A DNA stretch of 64,000 nucleotides from Streptomyces albiflavescens (GTDB lineage Bacteria > Actinomycetota > Actinomycetes > Streptomycetales > Streptomycetaceae): contig NZ_BMMM01000016.1 of NCBI RefSeq assembly GCF_014645835.1, positions 124,001 to 188,000 on the forward strand, in the 5' to 3' direction. How positions within the stretch are numbered: the stretch's first letter is position 1; the number at the start of each line of letters is the position of its first letter. Positions 33,204-41,958 of the stretch are shown here, in pieces. Under the pieces are notes generated by a model. It had not been told where the DNA came from. It searched no databases and saw only the letters and a program-made list of their open reading frames with translations. Position numbers and translations under genes: made by a program.

Positions 33204-34207
33204 GACCGCGGCACCTCGAATCCAAAGGCGTCGTCGGCGATCAGGCGCTTGAACTCGGCCAGGGCCAGCGGACTGCTCTGGATCCGCCAGTCGGCCCGCT
33301 TGGGAATGTTGAACCAGAGGAAGCCGATGACGTCCTCGTTCTCCTCGACCCCGCCGAGCAGCCCGCGCACATCGGCGCGCCGCCGCTCCCCGGGCTCCGC
33401 CGCGGTCTCGCTGATCAGCACCGGCTTGTCGGTGAACGTGGCCACCTGCCGCCTCGTCGGCCCGTACAGGGTGTCGAAGGTGTGGGCGCCGGTCGTCGTC
33501 CAGTAGCCGACGATCCCGACCCAGTCGACATACGCGTCACCGGGCCAGTACGGCTTGAGCTGGACGGTCGGCACGGGGTTGACGACATTCGGGCTCCACA
33601 CCCAGACGACGTTGGTCGCGCCCTCCTCCTGGAAGAGGTCGTGGATGTGCCGCCACGCCTTCACAAAGGTCCGGGGCGTCGTGTCCTTGGTCCCCCACGG
33701 GTACCAGTGACCGTTCATCTCGTGCCCGAAGCTGATCGCGACGGGCACATCGGTCTTACGGACACTCGCCGCGAACTTCTTGATGTACGAGTCCTGCGAG
33801 CCGTCCGCGATCTTGTCGAGGCCGGGCTTGAACGGCTCCCACGAGACGTACAGCAGCCCGCCGTCCTCGAAGACGTTCTGCGCGCCTTCGGCGTTGAAGC
33901 CGTCGCCCCACGACGAGTACGACCCGACCATGTTCGGCTGCTTGCCGACGGTCTTGGCGAAGGCGTCCACGGGCTTCATCGAGCTGGGCGCGCCGTCCAC
34001 GGCGACCCCGAAGTACTTCTTGGCGGGGTGCAGCAACGGCTTGACGTCGTACGGCAGCTGCTGCGCGGCCCGCGCGGAGGAGTCGGCGGACGGCTCGCGG
34101 GCGGCGTCGGCGGCGGGGTCGCCGTCGCCCCCGAACAGGCCGCAGCCGGAGACCCCCGTCAGGGCCATCAGCACCAGTGCCAGCGGGAGCAGCGTCTTGC
34201 GGATCAT
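33200..34207 (-). CDS. GH26-family lipoprotein, cassette copy 1
   Basis: 335 aa extracytoplasmic glycosidase-like protein. The signal peptide ends in the lipobox GVSGC (Cys22). GH26 barrel motifs: acid/base in AISFGHEMNGHWYPWG (His162-Glu163) and nucleophile in KPVLISETAA (Glu267); SWEPFKPGLDKIADG and HIHDLFQEEGATNVVWVW are also present. All catalytic features look intact. GH26 includes beta-mannanases, lichenases and beta-1,3-xylanases, so it may trim or release a beta-linked polymer made by the adjacent GT2 synthase. ATGA overlaps join it to the genes on both sides. Confidence 0.88.
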   Translation of the reverse strand: MIRKTLLPLALVLMALTGVSGCGLFGGDGDPAADAAREPSADSSARAAQQLPYDVKPLLHPAKKYFGVAVDGAPSSMKPVDAFAKTVGKQPNMVGSYSSWGDGFNAEGAQNVFEDGGLLYVSWEPFKPGLDKIADGSQDSYIKKFAASVRKTDVPVAISFGHEMNGHWYPWGTKDTTPRTFVKAWRHIHDLFQEEGATNVVWVWSPNVVNPVPTVQLKPYWPGDAYVDWVGIVGYWTTTGAHTFDTLYGPTRRQVATFTDKPVLISETAAEPGERRRADVRGLLGGVEENEDVIGFLWFNIPKRADWRIQSSPLALAEFKRLIADDAFGFEVPRS

Positions 34208-35844
34208 GCGGTGTCACCTGCGGTGGCGGTGTGATGCTCCTTGGGCTGGATCAGCGCACGGGCGACGACCAGCGCGTAGAACAGCCCGGAGGACAGGACG
34301 AGGGCGAAGTCGGGCGGGTAGCCGGTGAACAGCCGGTACACGGCGGTGCCGACCCAGATCACGGCGGTCCCGCCGCTCCAGATCCACAGCCCCAGCCAGA
34401 ACCGCCGGGTCTTGTTCTTCTTCGCGCCCTTGGACCCGGTCGGCTGCCAGCCCATGCGCTGCTTGCGCAGGATGTCCCAGATGGCGAAGACGTGCGCCCA
34501 GCCGTACATCATCCGCGCCGACCAGGCCTCCAGCCGGTAGGGCGCCTTGTGCCACATCGGGAAGATCATGGTCGTGTAGACGATGCTGGGCAGCACCCAC
34601 ACCAGGTGCTTGACCTGGAGCATCTCCGGGCTGGCGAGCAGCAGGACGATCGGCACCAGCGGCGCCACGAAGGTGAACAGCGCGGTGTGGATGTAGTAGA
34701 AGAACCCGGACATGTAGCAGAGCCGGCTGGAGAAACGGATGGGCGCGTCCCAGAACTTCTTGCTGCCGAGCAGCGACATCGAGCCCGAGCACCAGCGGTA
34801 CTGCTGGTTGAAGAAGGCGCCCGCGGTGTCCGGGCACACCCCGGTCGACAGCGCTACGGGCACGTACTTCAGGTCCCATCCGAGCCCGCGCAGGTCGAAC
34901 CCGGTGTGCACGTCCTCGGAGTGCTCGATCAGCGTCGTACCGCCGTTGGTGTCGAGGGCGGCCCGCCGGTAGATGGCACAGGAGCCGACGCATATCGCGC
35001 CGTCGCTCCCCTGCCGCGACACCTGCACGGAACGGTAGAAGAGCTCCTGTACGGCCCCCGCGCCCCGCTCGATCCAGTTCTGCGAGTCGAGCACCCGGAA
35101 GTACTGCGGCGACTGGATGATGCCGACGCGCTCGTCCGCCTCCATGTACGGCAGCAGCTCCTCCAGGAGGTCGGAGCGCGGCGTGAAGTCGGCGTCGAGG
35201 ATGAGGATGTACTTGCCGTCCGACTGACCGAAGCCGTAGTGCAGATTGCCGGCCTTCTTGAACCAGCCGCGGTTCTCCCGGGTGCCGTAGCGGAACCCGA
35301 AGGCGGCGGCCATCGCGGCCAGTTCCGGGCTCGCCCCGTCGTCGAGGACGAAGGGCACGCACCGCCCGGGATAGCGGTCGGCCAGCTGCCGTACGTGCGT
35401 CCAGGTGTTGTGCAGCACCTCGATGGGCTCGCCGCACACCGGCAGGAAGACGTCGACGGTCGGGTAGACCGCCGGGCGCCAGCCGCGTACCAGCTCCTGG
35501 TGGTACGCGAAGTCGAAGTCCCGCGTGAAGCCGTTCACGCGCAGCGACACCAGGTAATAGACCACCGTGAAGGCGAGCGGCGGCGCGAAGACCCACATCA
35601 GCGGGCTGGCCTGCGTGAGCGCGATCTGACTGACGGTCAGACAGCCGAAGCTGACGACCGACGCCAGCGTCAGCACCCACAGGCGCCGCTTCACGTACGA
35701 GTACTTCTCCGCATGCGAGGGCGGCGCGGGCAGCAGCCCGAGCGGTGCCTGGTCGGCACCGCCACGCCGTCCTCCGTGCCGTGCGGCCCTGCGCCCCCCA
35801 GCGCCTGCCGCTCCAGCCATGCGGGCAGAGTCAATTGATGACAT
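34204..35844 (-). CDS. Processive GT2 polysaccharide synthase (cellulose-synthase-like), copy 1
   Basis: 546 aa integral membrane synthase. Two membrane segments (residues ~55-75 and ~82-101) precede the cytosolic GT2 domain with D,D,D,QxxRW: DDGASPE (168-169), DADF (217-219), SED (309-311) and QQYRW (347-351). Four or more segments follow (e.g. FTFVAPLVPIVLLLA). There is no PilZ domain. The architecture is that of a BcsA-type synthase that extends and exports a beta-glycan. The ATG has GGAGGG upstream. First gene of cassette copy 1, with a putative promoter and 5' hairpin in the 223-nt gap from copy 2. Sugar specificity cannot be read from sequence. Confidence 0.92.
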   Translation of the reverse strand: MSSIDSARMAGAAGAGGRRAARHGGRRGGADQAPLGLLPAPPSHAEKYSYVKRRLWVLTLASVVSFGCLTVSQIALTQASPLMWVFAPPLAFTVVYYLVSLRVNGFTRDFDFAYHQELVRGWRPAVYPTVDVFLPVCGEPIEVLHNTWTHVRQLADRYPGRCVPFVLDDGASPELAAMAAAFGFRYGTRENRGWFKKAGNLHYGFGQSDGKYILILDADFTPRSDLLEELLPYMEADERVGIIQSPQYFRVLDSQNWIERGAGAVQELFYRSVQVSRQGSDGAICVGSCAIYRRAALDTNGGTTLIEHSEDVHTGFDLRGLGWDLKYVPVALSTGVCPDTAGAFFNQQYRWCSGSMSLLGSKKFWDAPIRFSSRLCYMSGFFYYIHTALFTFVAPLVPIVLLLASPEMLQVKHLVWVLPSIVYTTMIFPMWHKAPYRLEAWSARMMYGWAHVFAIWDILRKQRMGWQPTGSKGAKKNKTRRFWLGLWIWSGGTAVIWVGTAVYRLFTGYPPDFALVLSSGLFYALVVARALIQPKEHHTATAGDTA

Positions 35845-35887
35845 TCCCACCCTCCGGGCCGATGACCCGTGTAACCCCCACCCCTGA

Positions 35888-35912
35888 CGACCCCGCACAG
35901 AACGCGGGGTCG
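35888..35912. other. Perfect hairpin in presumed 5' leader of cassette copy 1
   Basis: CGACCCCGC and GCGGGGTCG form a perfect 9-bp stem with a 7-nt loop, 44 nt before the GT2 ATG and right after the putative promoter. It could shield the mRNA end, regulate expression, or end read-through from copy 2. There is no T-run. Confidence 0.5.
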
Positions 35913-35921
35913 AGAGACGAA

Positions 35922-35950
35922 AGGCTATCCGAGGGGCAAGAATGATGTAA
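35922..35950 (-). promoter_or_regulatory. Putative promoter of cassette copy 1
   Basis: TTACAT (35945-35950) and TAGCCT (35922-35927) lie 17 nt apart on the minus strand in the most AT-rich part of the inter-cassette gap. A moderate consensus match. Confidence 0.35.
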
Positions 35951-36067
35951 GGCTCAACAAGTGACGTACGCCGGGTAAGTCCCGACATGAGAGTAATCTG
36001 CGTGGAAATTACAGGTAACTAACGGGTTTCACGCCACGCACACCGGACGAGCGCGAAATTTCCCTGG

Positions 36068-37582
36068 TCAGCTGCTTCGTCGCTCCAGGAGCTGGACCGT
36101 CACGTTGTGCAGCCGCTGGGTGCGCACCACCGTGTACCGCGCGGCCAGCACGGCGGCCGTGCTCTTCCTCATCCGGAAGCGCGGGTCGCCCTTCGCCGTC
36201 GACACCAGCCACAGGCGCCGACCGTCGGCCAGGCACGTCCCGGGCTCGCCGCACTCGGACGCCGCATACCAACCGATCTGCTGAGGCGTCAGCCTCATCA
36301 GGACATCCTTGGGACGGGCGCCCCCACGAAGCTCGTATGCCATGGCCTTGCGCTCCCCGAGCTCTCCGTTGAAGACGATGCCGTCACCGGGGCGCTCCCC
36401 GGTCCTCACGATGCGTCCCGCGCCCGCGTAGTCGGGCTCGCCCAGGAGATCCTGACGGGCCGTCGCGACCGCGGGGAACACCTGGAACGCGAACCCGGCC
36501 ACGGCCCCGGTCACCAGCACCCAGCCCGCCGTCCTCGCCCGGCACACGCGGATCAGCCTCTCCGCACACAGGTCGGCACCGGCCACCGCGAGCAGCAGCC
36601 AGGCCGGGACGGTGAACAGCAGATACCTGGGCAGGAAGAGATGGAGCCGGTCGGACGTGAGGAAGGTCACAGCAGGCGGCAGCACGGCCCAGACCGCCGG
36701 CATGACCGCTTTGTGACGGGTCATCAGCAGCCCGACGACTCCGAGCCCCATCACCACGGTGCCGGCGAACCAGGACCCGAACAGGTCCGTCGGGTACCTG
36801 GCCAGGTCCTGCACGGTCGCGTCGTTCCATGCGATCTGGCCGGCCTGACCCGAGCCCTTGACCATCGTCGGGACGAGCACGGAAGTGCCCATCACCATGG
36901 CGCAGCCGAACGCCCAGTAAACGAAGTGGTGGCCGCCGCGCCTGGCTCTCACCACCACCGCGGCGTGAGCCGCCACCACGCTGAGAGCCACCAGATGGCT
37001 GAGCCCGGTCAGGGCGATCGCCAGCGTGTAGAACGTCCAGATCTTGAGCGTCGGCCGCTCCAGGGCCCGCAGCAGCAGAAGCGTCGCGAGCAGGGAGAAG
37101 AGCATCGCGAAGGCGTAGGGGCGCGCCTCCTGACCGTACCGCGTGACCGTCGGGACCACGGCGAACAGCAGGCCCGCCAGCATCCCGGCGCGGGGGGTGA
37201 ACAGCTGCCGCCCGAGAAGTCCCAGCAGCCCCGCCGACGCCGCCATGGCCAGCGCCTCGGGCAGCCGCAGGGCGGTCGGCGAGGAGCCGACAAGGGCGAT
37301 CCAGATGTGCATCGCCGCGTAGAAGGGCGCGAAGACCACGTCGATGTGCTCGACCAGAAGGCCCAGGTCCGTATACCTGATCGAGGACGCCCACCAGGTG
37401 CAGTGTTCGTCGCGCCACAGTTGGCGATGTCCGATGCCGGGCACGACGCAGGCCCCCGCGGCGGCCGCGGGCAGCAGGAAGACGAGGAGCGGAGCCCACC
37501 GGTCGCGCGCCGACCGGTCGGTGGCTTCGGTCCCGGCTGTACGGGGCCGGCAGACGGCGAGATCCGTGGTCGAGGAGGTCAT
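36068..37582 (-). CDS. GT-C membrane glycosyltransferase B, cassette copy 2
   Basis: 504 aa polytopic GT39/PMT-like enzyme, counterpart of 29842-31437. The acid pair is in QLWRDEHCTWWASS (D58-E59). RYGQEARPYAFAMLFSLLAT, GSGQAGQIAWNDATVQDLAR and LHLFLPRYLLFTVPAWLLL match copy 1 closely. The C-terminal outer domain ends RLHNVTVQLLERRSS. The start overlaps the gene A stop by 4 nt, and the sequence leading into it is nearly the same as in copy 1. The last gene of cassette copy 2. Confidence 0.85.
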   Translation of the reverse strand: MTSSTTDLAVCRPRTAGTEATDRSARDRWAPLLVFLLPAAAAGACVVPGIGHRQLWRDEHCTWWASSIRYTDLGLLVEHIDVVFAPFYAAMHIWIALVGSSPTALRLPEALAMAASAGLLGLLGRQLFTPRAGMLAGLLFAVVPTVTRYGQEARPYAFAMLFSLLATLLLLRALERPTLKIWTFYTLAIALTGLSHLVALSVVAAHAAVVVRARRGGHHFVYWAFGCAMVMGTSVLVPTMVKGSGQAGQIAWNDATVQDLARYPTDLFGSWFAGTVVMGLGVVGLLMTRHKAVMPAVWAVLPPAVTFLTSDRLHLFLPRYLLFTVPAWLLLAVAGADLCAERLIRVCRARTAGWVLVTGAVAGFAFQVFPAVATARQDLLGEPDYAGAGRIVRTGERPGDGIVFNGELGERKAMAYELRGGARPKDVLMRLTPQQIGWYAASECGEPGTCLADGRRLWLVSTAKGDPRFRMRKSTAAVLAARYTVVRTQRLHNVTVQLLERRSS

Positions 37583-39192
37583 TGCTTCACCCAGATCCGA
37601 AAGCTGCCGCTGTTCCCGGCGTACGGCAAGGTGGCCAGCAGGCGGTAGTGGCCACTTCTGCGCACGGCCTCGGTGATCACGGGGTTCATGTCCGGCTTGG
37701 CGACCCCGTCGAGCACGACCAGATCGAACCAGCCGTCGGCCAGCGCCTTGCGATAGCCGTCCCGGCCCTGGTGGACGGTGCCGTGGGCGTCCTTGTAAGC
37801 GATGTAGTAGAGCGACGACCACTGGGTCGGCTTGGTGATGTCGCGCAGGTAGTACGCGGGCACGTCGGGCGTCTCGGCGAGGTAGTGGCCCGCGCCCGGG
37901 GTGACGTGCTGCCTGAGCAGCGCGTTGACCTGACTCATATCGGGTCGCGAGCTGAACCACTCGGCCGACTTGGTCAGCCCCACACAGAGCGTGGCGACCC
38001 ACAGGACACAGGCGAGCTGGGGAAACCGGAAGTGCGCGCCCACGAGCCGGGTCAGTCCGACACCGGCCATGGGCGCGGCGAACAGCAGGCCGAATCCCAC
38101 GTGCTTGTTGAGCGAGATGGCGGCGGCCAGGTGGATCTGGTAGAGCGGGGCGAGCAGCGCGGTGCCGCACAGCAGCAGACCCAGCAGGGTCCGCCAGACG
38201 CCGCCCGGCGCACCGAGGCGCGCTGCCTGCGGCGCTTCGCTCATCCTGCCCCGGCGGGCATACGCGATGGCGCCGAAGCACGCGGTCAGGAACATCAGCC
38301 CGCCCCAGACAGCGCTCAGCCAGAGCAGCTCCACCGGCCCGTCCTGGCCGTGCTGACGTGCGGTGGTGGTCTTGCGCACACCTGCGAGTACGTCGCTGTA
38401 GCAGAGCACGGCGATGATCGGAACGGCCACACCGATCAGGAGCCACCCGGCACGTACGAGGCTCGACCTGCCGCGGTGCGGCCAGGCGATGAGTACGGCG
38501 AGTGCGAAAAGCGTCGGCAGAAAGAGCCCGGCGGCGTACTTGGTGCCGACTGCGAGGACCGCGACGGGTGCGGCCGGGAGCACCGCCACAAGAGGTGCCC
38601 GGTCGGTCCGTACGACGATCCAGGCCGCCAGGGCGAGCAGGAAGATCGCCGCCGAGTCGTAGGTGGCGAAGTTCCCGAGCATCATCGTGGATGGGAGCAC
38701 CGCGTAGAGCGCGGACGCGGCGAGCGCCGGCCGCTCACTGAAGATCCGCCGGGTCATCGCGTACACCAGGGTGTTGGCGCCGAGCATGAAGAAAAGGCTC
38801 AGCAGCCGGGCACCCGCCAGTCCGAACACGGCGTCGACCGCCGCGGCCAGAACCGGATAGAGGAGCGGGGAGCCCGAGAAGTAGCTCGCGTACCCCTTGT
38901 CCATGGGTGTGCCGTACAGCAGATGGTGGATCTGCACATGACCGGCGCTGAGGTAGAGCGCCTCGTCCTGGAAGGCGGAGTTGTGCAGCCGCAGCGACAG
39001 TGCCGCCTGGAACAGCAGGACGGACAGCAGGATCGCCCGGCTCACCCATGTGCGCCGAGGGCCGCCCACCGAACTCCAGGCCGCCTCCGGGACCGTCGGG
39101 ACACGATAGGCAGGGGCGACCGGGGCGGACTGGTCGACGAGTTGCGCCGGGACCGGAGGGATCACCTGGGGGCCACGCTCTGCGGGCGTCAT
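37579..39192 (-). CDS. GT-C membrane glycosyltransferase A, cassette copy 2
   Basis: 537 aa with a Pro-rich cytoplasmic N-terminus of about 50 residues and about ten membrane segments. The first outer loop holds the canonical GT39/ArnT-like FQDEALYLSAGHVQIHHLLY (Asp76-Glu77) and a full loop YASYFSGSPLLYP. This is the intact version of protein A. The ATG at 39192 overlaps the GH26 stop by 4 nt; an earlier in-frame start at 39282 would overlap GH26 by 94 nt and was rejected. It probably adds a sugar from a polyprenyl-phosphate donor outside the membrane. Confidence 0.84.
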   Translation of the reverse strand: MTPAERGPQVIPPVPAQLVDQSAPVAPAYRVPTVPEAAWSSVGGPRRTWVSRAILLSVLLFQAALSLRLHNSAFQDEALYLSAGHVQIHHLLYGTPMDKGYASYFSGSPLLYPVLAAAVDAVFGLAGARLLSLFFMLGANTLVYAMTRRIFSERPALAASALYAVLPSTMMLGNFATYDSAAIFLLALAAWIVVRTDRAPLVAVLPAAPVAVLAVGTKYAAGLFLPTLFALAVLIAWPHRGRSSLVRAGWLLIGVAVPIIAVLCYSDVLAGVRKTTTARQHGQDGPVELLWLSAVWGGLMFLTACFGAIAYARRGRMSEAPQAARLGAPGGVWRTLLGLLLCGTALLAPLYQIHLAAAISLNKHVGFGLLFAAPMAGVGLTRLVGAHFRFPQLACVLWVATLCVGLTKSAEWFSSRPDMSQVNALLRQHVTPGAGHYLAETPDVPAYYLRDITKPTQWSSLYYIAYKDAHGTVHQGRDGYRKALADGWFDLVVLDGVAKPDMNPVITEAVRRSGHYRLLATLPYAGNSGSFRIWVKQ

Positions 39193-40172
39193 CCGACCTT
39201 CCGCACGTCGAAGCCGTAGAGGTCGTTCGCGGCGAGGCGCCTGAACTCGGCAAGGCCGTCCGGATTCACCGACAGTCGCCATTCGGCGCGTGCCTTGTAG
39301 TCGAACCAGGCGAATCCGATGATGTCCGGGGCGGCCGAGACGCCGTCGAAGAGAGCACGAACGTCGCCCGCCCGGTGCTCGCCCGGCATGGCCGCCGTCT
39401 CCAGGAGGAGCAGCGGCTTGTTGGTGAACCTGCGCACCTCCTGCACGGTCGGACCGAACAACCCCTCGAAGGTGTGCGGGTCCCAGTCGGTGAAGTACCC
39501 GATCAGGCCGACCCAGTCGACATAGCCCTCACCCGGGTAGAAGGGCTTCAGGGCCACGTGGTGGCGGCCGGTCGGATCGATGATGTTGGGCGACCAGGCC
39601 CAGATCACGTTGGTCGCGCCGACGTCCTCGAAGACGTCGTGGATGTGCCGCCAGGCCCTGACGTACTCCTTGGGGGTGGTCCCGGTGGTCCCCCACTTCT
39701 CCCAGTCGCCGTTCATCTCGTCCGCGAAGCTGATCGCGATCGGGACGTTCAGCAGGCGCGCCGCCGTCGCGTACTTCTTGATGTACGCGTCGGACACGCC
39801 GTCGGCGATCCTGGTGAGGGAAATCGTCTTTGGTTCCCAGGACACGACCGTCAGCGCGCCGGAGTTCCAGGCGTTGCGTACGCCCGTGGCGTCGAACCCG
39901 TCGCCCCAGGCGGCGTAGTACGCGATGAGGTTCGGCTTCTTGCCGACCATTCTGGCGTAGTCGTCCACCGGCTCCATGGAGTTGGGGGCCTTCTGCCGGG
40001 AGACCCCGAAGTATTTCTTCGGCGGCTGGAGCAACGGGCTTACGTCATAGGCCAGTTCCCCGGATGCCGCCGCGCCGGCGTGGGCGGTGGTGGCCGGCGT
40101 GCAGGCCGTCCCCCCGAACATGAGGACGAAGAGGGTCATGAACAGGGCGGTGGTGGCACGGGATACGCGCAT
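39189..40172 (-). CDS. GH26-like lipoprotein, cassette copy 2 (altered active site)
   Basis: 327 aa, signal peptide with lipobox GGTAC (Cys24). It is clearly homologous to 33200-34207 (YDVSPLLQPPKKYFGV; HIHDVFEDVGATNVIWAW). The acid/base Glu152 remains in AISFADEMNGDWEKWG, but the normally preceding His is Asp151, and the aromatic HWYPWG part is DWEKWG. The nucleophile is in KPLLLLETAA (Glu258). Activity may be reduced, shifted or lost; a binding role is possible. Its ATG shares one base with the GT2 stop (TGATG). Confidence 0.84.
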   Translation of the reverse strand: MRVSRATTALFMTLFVLMFGGTACTPATTAHAGAAASGELAYDVSPLLQPPKKYFGVSRQKAPNSMEPVDDYARMVGKKPNLIAYYAAWGDGFDATGVRNAWNSGALTVVSWEPKTISLTRIADGVSDAYIKKYATAARLLNVPIAISFADEMNGDWEKWGTTGTTPKEYVRAWRHIHDVFEDVGATNVIWAWSPNIIDPTGRHHVALKPFYPGEGYVDWVGLIGYFTDWDPHTFEGLFGPTVQEVRRFTNKPLLLLETAAMPGEHRAGDVRALFDGVSAAPDIIGFAWFDYKARAEWRLSVNPDGLAEFRRLAANDLYGFDVRKVG

Positions 40173-41779
40173 CAGCGGGCTCCGATCGCACGAGGCTGCA
40201 GCAGGACCCGACCGACGATCAACGCGTAGAAGAGTCCGGAGGACAGAAGGAGGGCGAAATCGAGGGGGTTCAGGGTGACCATGCGCCAGGCCGCCGCGCT
40301 CACCCAGAGCACCGCCGTCCCGCCGCCCCACAGCCAGAAGCCGAGCCAGTGCCGCCTGTTGCCGATCCGCCTCGCGCCGCGGGAGCCGGTGGCCTGCCAG
40401 CCCATCCGCCGCCCCCGCACGATGTCCCAGATCGCAAAGACATGAGCCCAGCCGTACATCATGCGCACCGCCCACGCCTCCAGGCGGTAGGGAACCCGGT
40501 GCCACAGCGGGAACACGACCGTGGTGTAGACGACGCTGGGCAGGACCAGCCAGAGGCTCTCGACGCATGGCTTGTCCGGGAACGCCAGCAGCAGCACGAT
40601 CGGGATCAAAGGCGCGGCGAAGGTGAACAGCGCCGTGTGCAGGTAGTAGAGGAAGCCCGACAGATAACACAGCCTGCTCGACAATCTCAGCCTGGTCTGC
40701 CAGAACTTCGCGCTGCCCAGCAGGCTCATCGAGCCGGCGCACCAGCGGTACTGCTGGTTGAAGAAGGCGTCGGCGCTGTCCGGGCACACCCCCGCCGACA
40801 GTGCGACCGGCACATAGCGCAGGTCCCAGCCCAGGCGTCGCAGGTCGAAGCCGGTGTGCACGTCCTCCGAGTGCTCGATGAGGGTGGTGCCGCCGTTCTC
40901 CTGCAGCGCCGAGCGCCGGTAGACGGCGCAACTGCCGACGCAGATCGCCCCGTCATGGTTCTGCCGAGAGACCTGTACGGCCCGGTAGAACAGCTCCTGG
41001 ACCGCGCCGGCCCCGCGCTCGATCCAGTTCTGCGCGTCCAGCACCCGGAAGTACTGCGGAGACTGGACGATGGCGATCCGCTCGTCCGCCGCCATGTACG
41101 GAAGCAGTTCCTCCAGCAGATCCGCGCGCGGCGTGAAGTCGGCGTCGAGGATGAGGATGTACGTGCCGTCCGTGCGATCGAACCCGAAGTGCAGATTGCC
41201 GGCCTTCTTGAACCAGCCGCGGTTGGTACGGGTGTCGTAGCGGAAGCCGAAGTCGGCGGCCATGGCGCGCAGTTCGGGGCTGGCCGAGTCGTCCAGAACG
41301 AACGGCTCGCAGACGCCCGGGTAGCGGTCCGCGAGCGCCCGCACATGGGTCCAGGTGTTGTGCAGCACCTCGATCGGCTCACCGCACACCGGCAGGAAGA
41401 CGTCGACCGAGGGGTAGGTGACGGGGCGCCAGTCATCCACGAGTCTTCGATGCTGTGCGAGGTCGAAATCGCGGCTGAACAGGTTCACCCGGAGCGAGAT
41501 CACGTAGTAGAGCACCGTGAAGGTCAGCAGCGGGGAGAACACCCACAGCAGTGGGGTGGAAGAGGCCAGCCTGAACTGACTCAGCGCCAGGCAGCCGATG
41601 CTGACGAGCGAGGTGACGGTCAGCACCGCCAAGCGGCGTTCGGCGTAGGCGTACTTCTCGTCGTCCGACGGTGGCACGGGCAGCAGACCGGCCGACGCCG
41701 GCTTGCTCGCCGTAGGCCGAAGGGTTGGCTGCCGCCTCGTACCAGGGCTCACCACACGGGCGGCCTCAATTGAACTCAT
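40172..41779 (-). CDS. Processive GT2 polysaccharide synthase (cellulose-synthase-like), copy 2
   Basis: 535 aa, counterpart of 34204-35844. Motifs DDSASPE, DADFTPR, SEDVHTG and QQYRWCAG are all intact; the N-terminus differs more than the core. Two membrane segments precede and four or more follow the catalytic domain. First gene of the ten-gene cluster. Upstream, 41780-41958 is an AT-rich non-coding stretch (notably 41880-41940) that must hold the promoter, though no convincing -10/-35 pair was picked. Confidence 0.92.
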   Translation of the reverse strand: MSSIEAARVVSPGTRRQPTLRPTASKPASAGLLPVPPSDDEKYAYAERRLAVLTVTSLVSIGCLALSQFRLASSTPLLWVFSPLLTFTVLYYVISLRVNLFSRDFDLAQHRRLVDDWRPVTYPSVDVFLPVCGEPIEVLHNTWTHVRALADRYPGVCEPFVLDDSASPELRAMAADFGFRYDTRTNRGWFKKAGNLHFGFDRTDGTYILILDADFTPRADLLEELLPYMAADERIAIVQSPQYFRVLDAQNWIERGAGAVQELFYRAVQVSRQNHDGAICVGSCAVYRRSALQENGGTTLIEHSEDVHTGFDLRRLGWDLRYVPVALSAGVCPDSADAFFNQQYRWCAGSMSLLGSAKFWQTRLRLSSRLCYLSGFLYYLHTALFTFAAPLIPIVLLLAFPDKPCVESLWLVLPSVVYTTVVFPLWHRVPYRLEAWAVRMMYGWAHVFAIWDIVRGRRMGWQATGSRGARRIGNRRHWLGFWLWGGGTAVLWVSAAAWRMVTLNPLDFALLLSSGLFYALIVGRVLLQPRAIGAR

Positions 41780-41958
41780 AGGGGTCTCCCAGACCGCCGT
41801 CCTCGCACCGGACGAGGCGGCGTGCCGGGAAATCTAGGCGGGGTTCCGTGTACCGCCGCGACGGCACGACCAGCCAGAATCCACACTTAACCCGAACTAC
41901 TGGGAACTCTTACTCGAAATGCCGCATAATTATGGAAATCCCATGGCGCAGAGGGTGC

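Noticed and set aside
31251..33506. Plus-strand frame of about 750 codons over the Gln-rich repeat
   Set aside because: It mirrors the tandem repeat in protein A copy 1 and is fully antisense to it.
41780..41958. Promoter for cassette copy 2
   Set aside because: TTAAGT and TAGATT look like -10 boxes, but no -35 at the right distance was found, so only the AT-rich character is noted.
35845..41958. Shared regulatory motif upstream of both GT2 genes
   Set aside because: Only short ATTTCCA-like similarity was found; not convincing without alignment to more loci.
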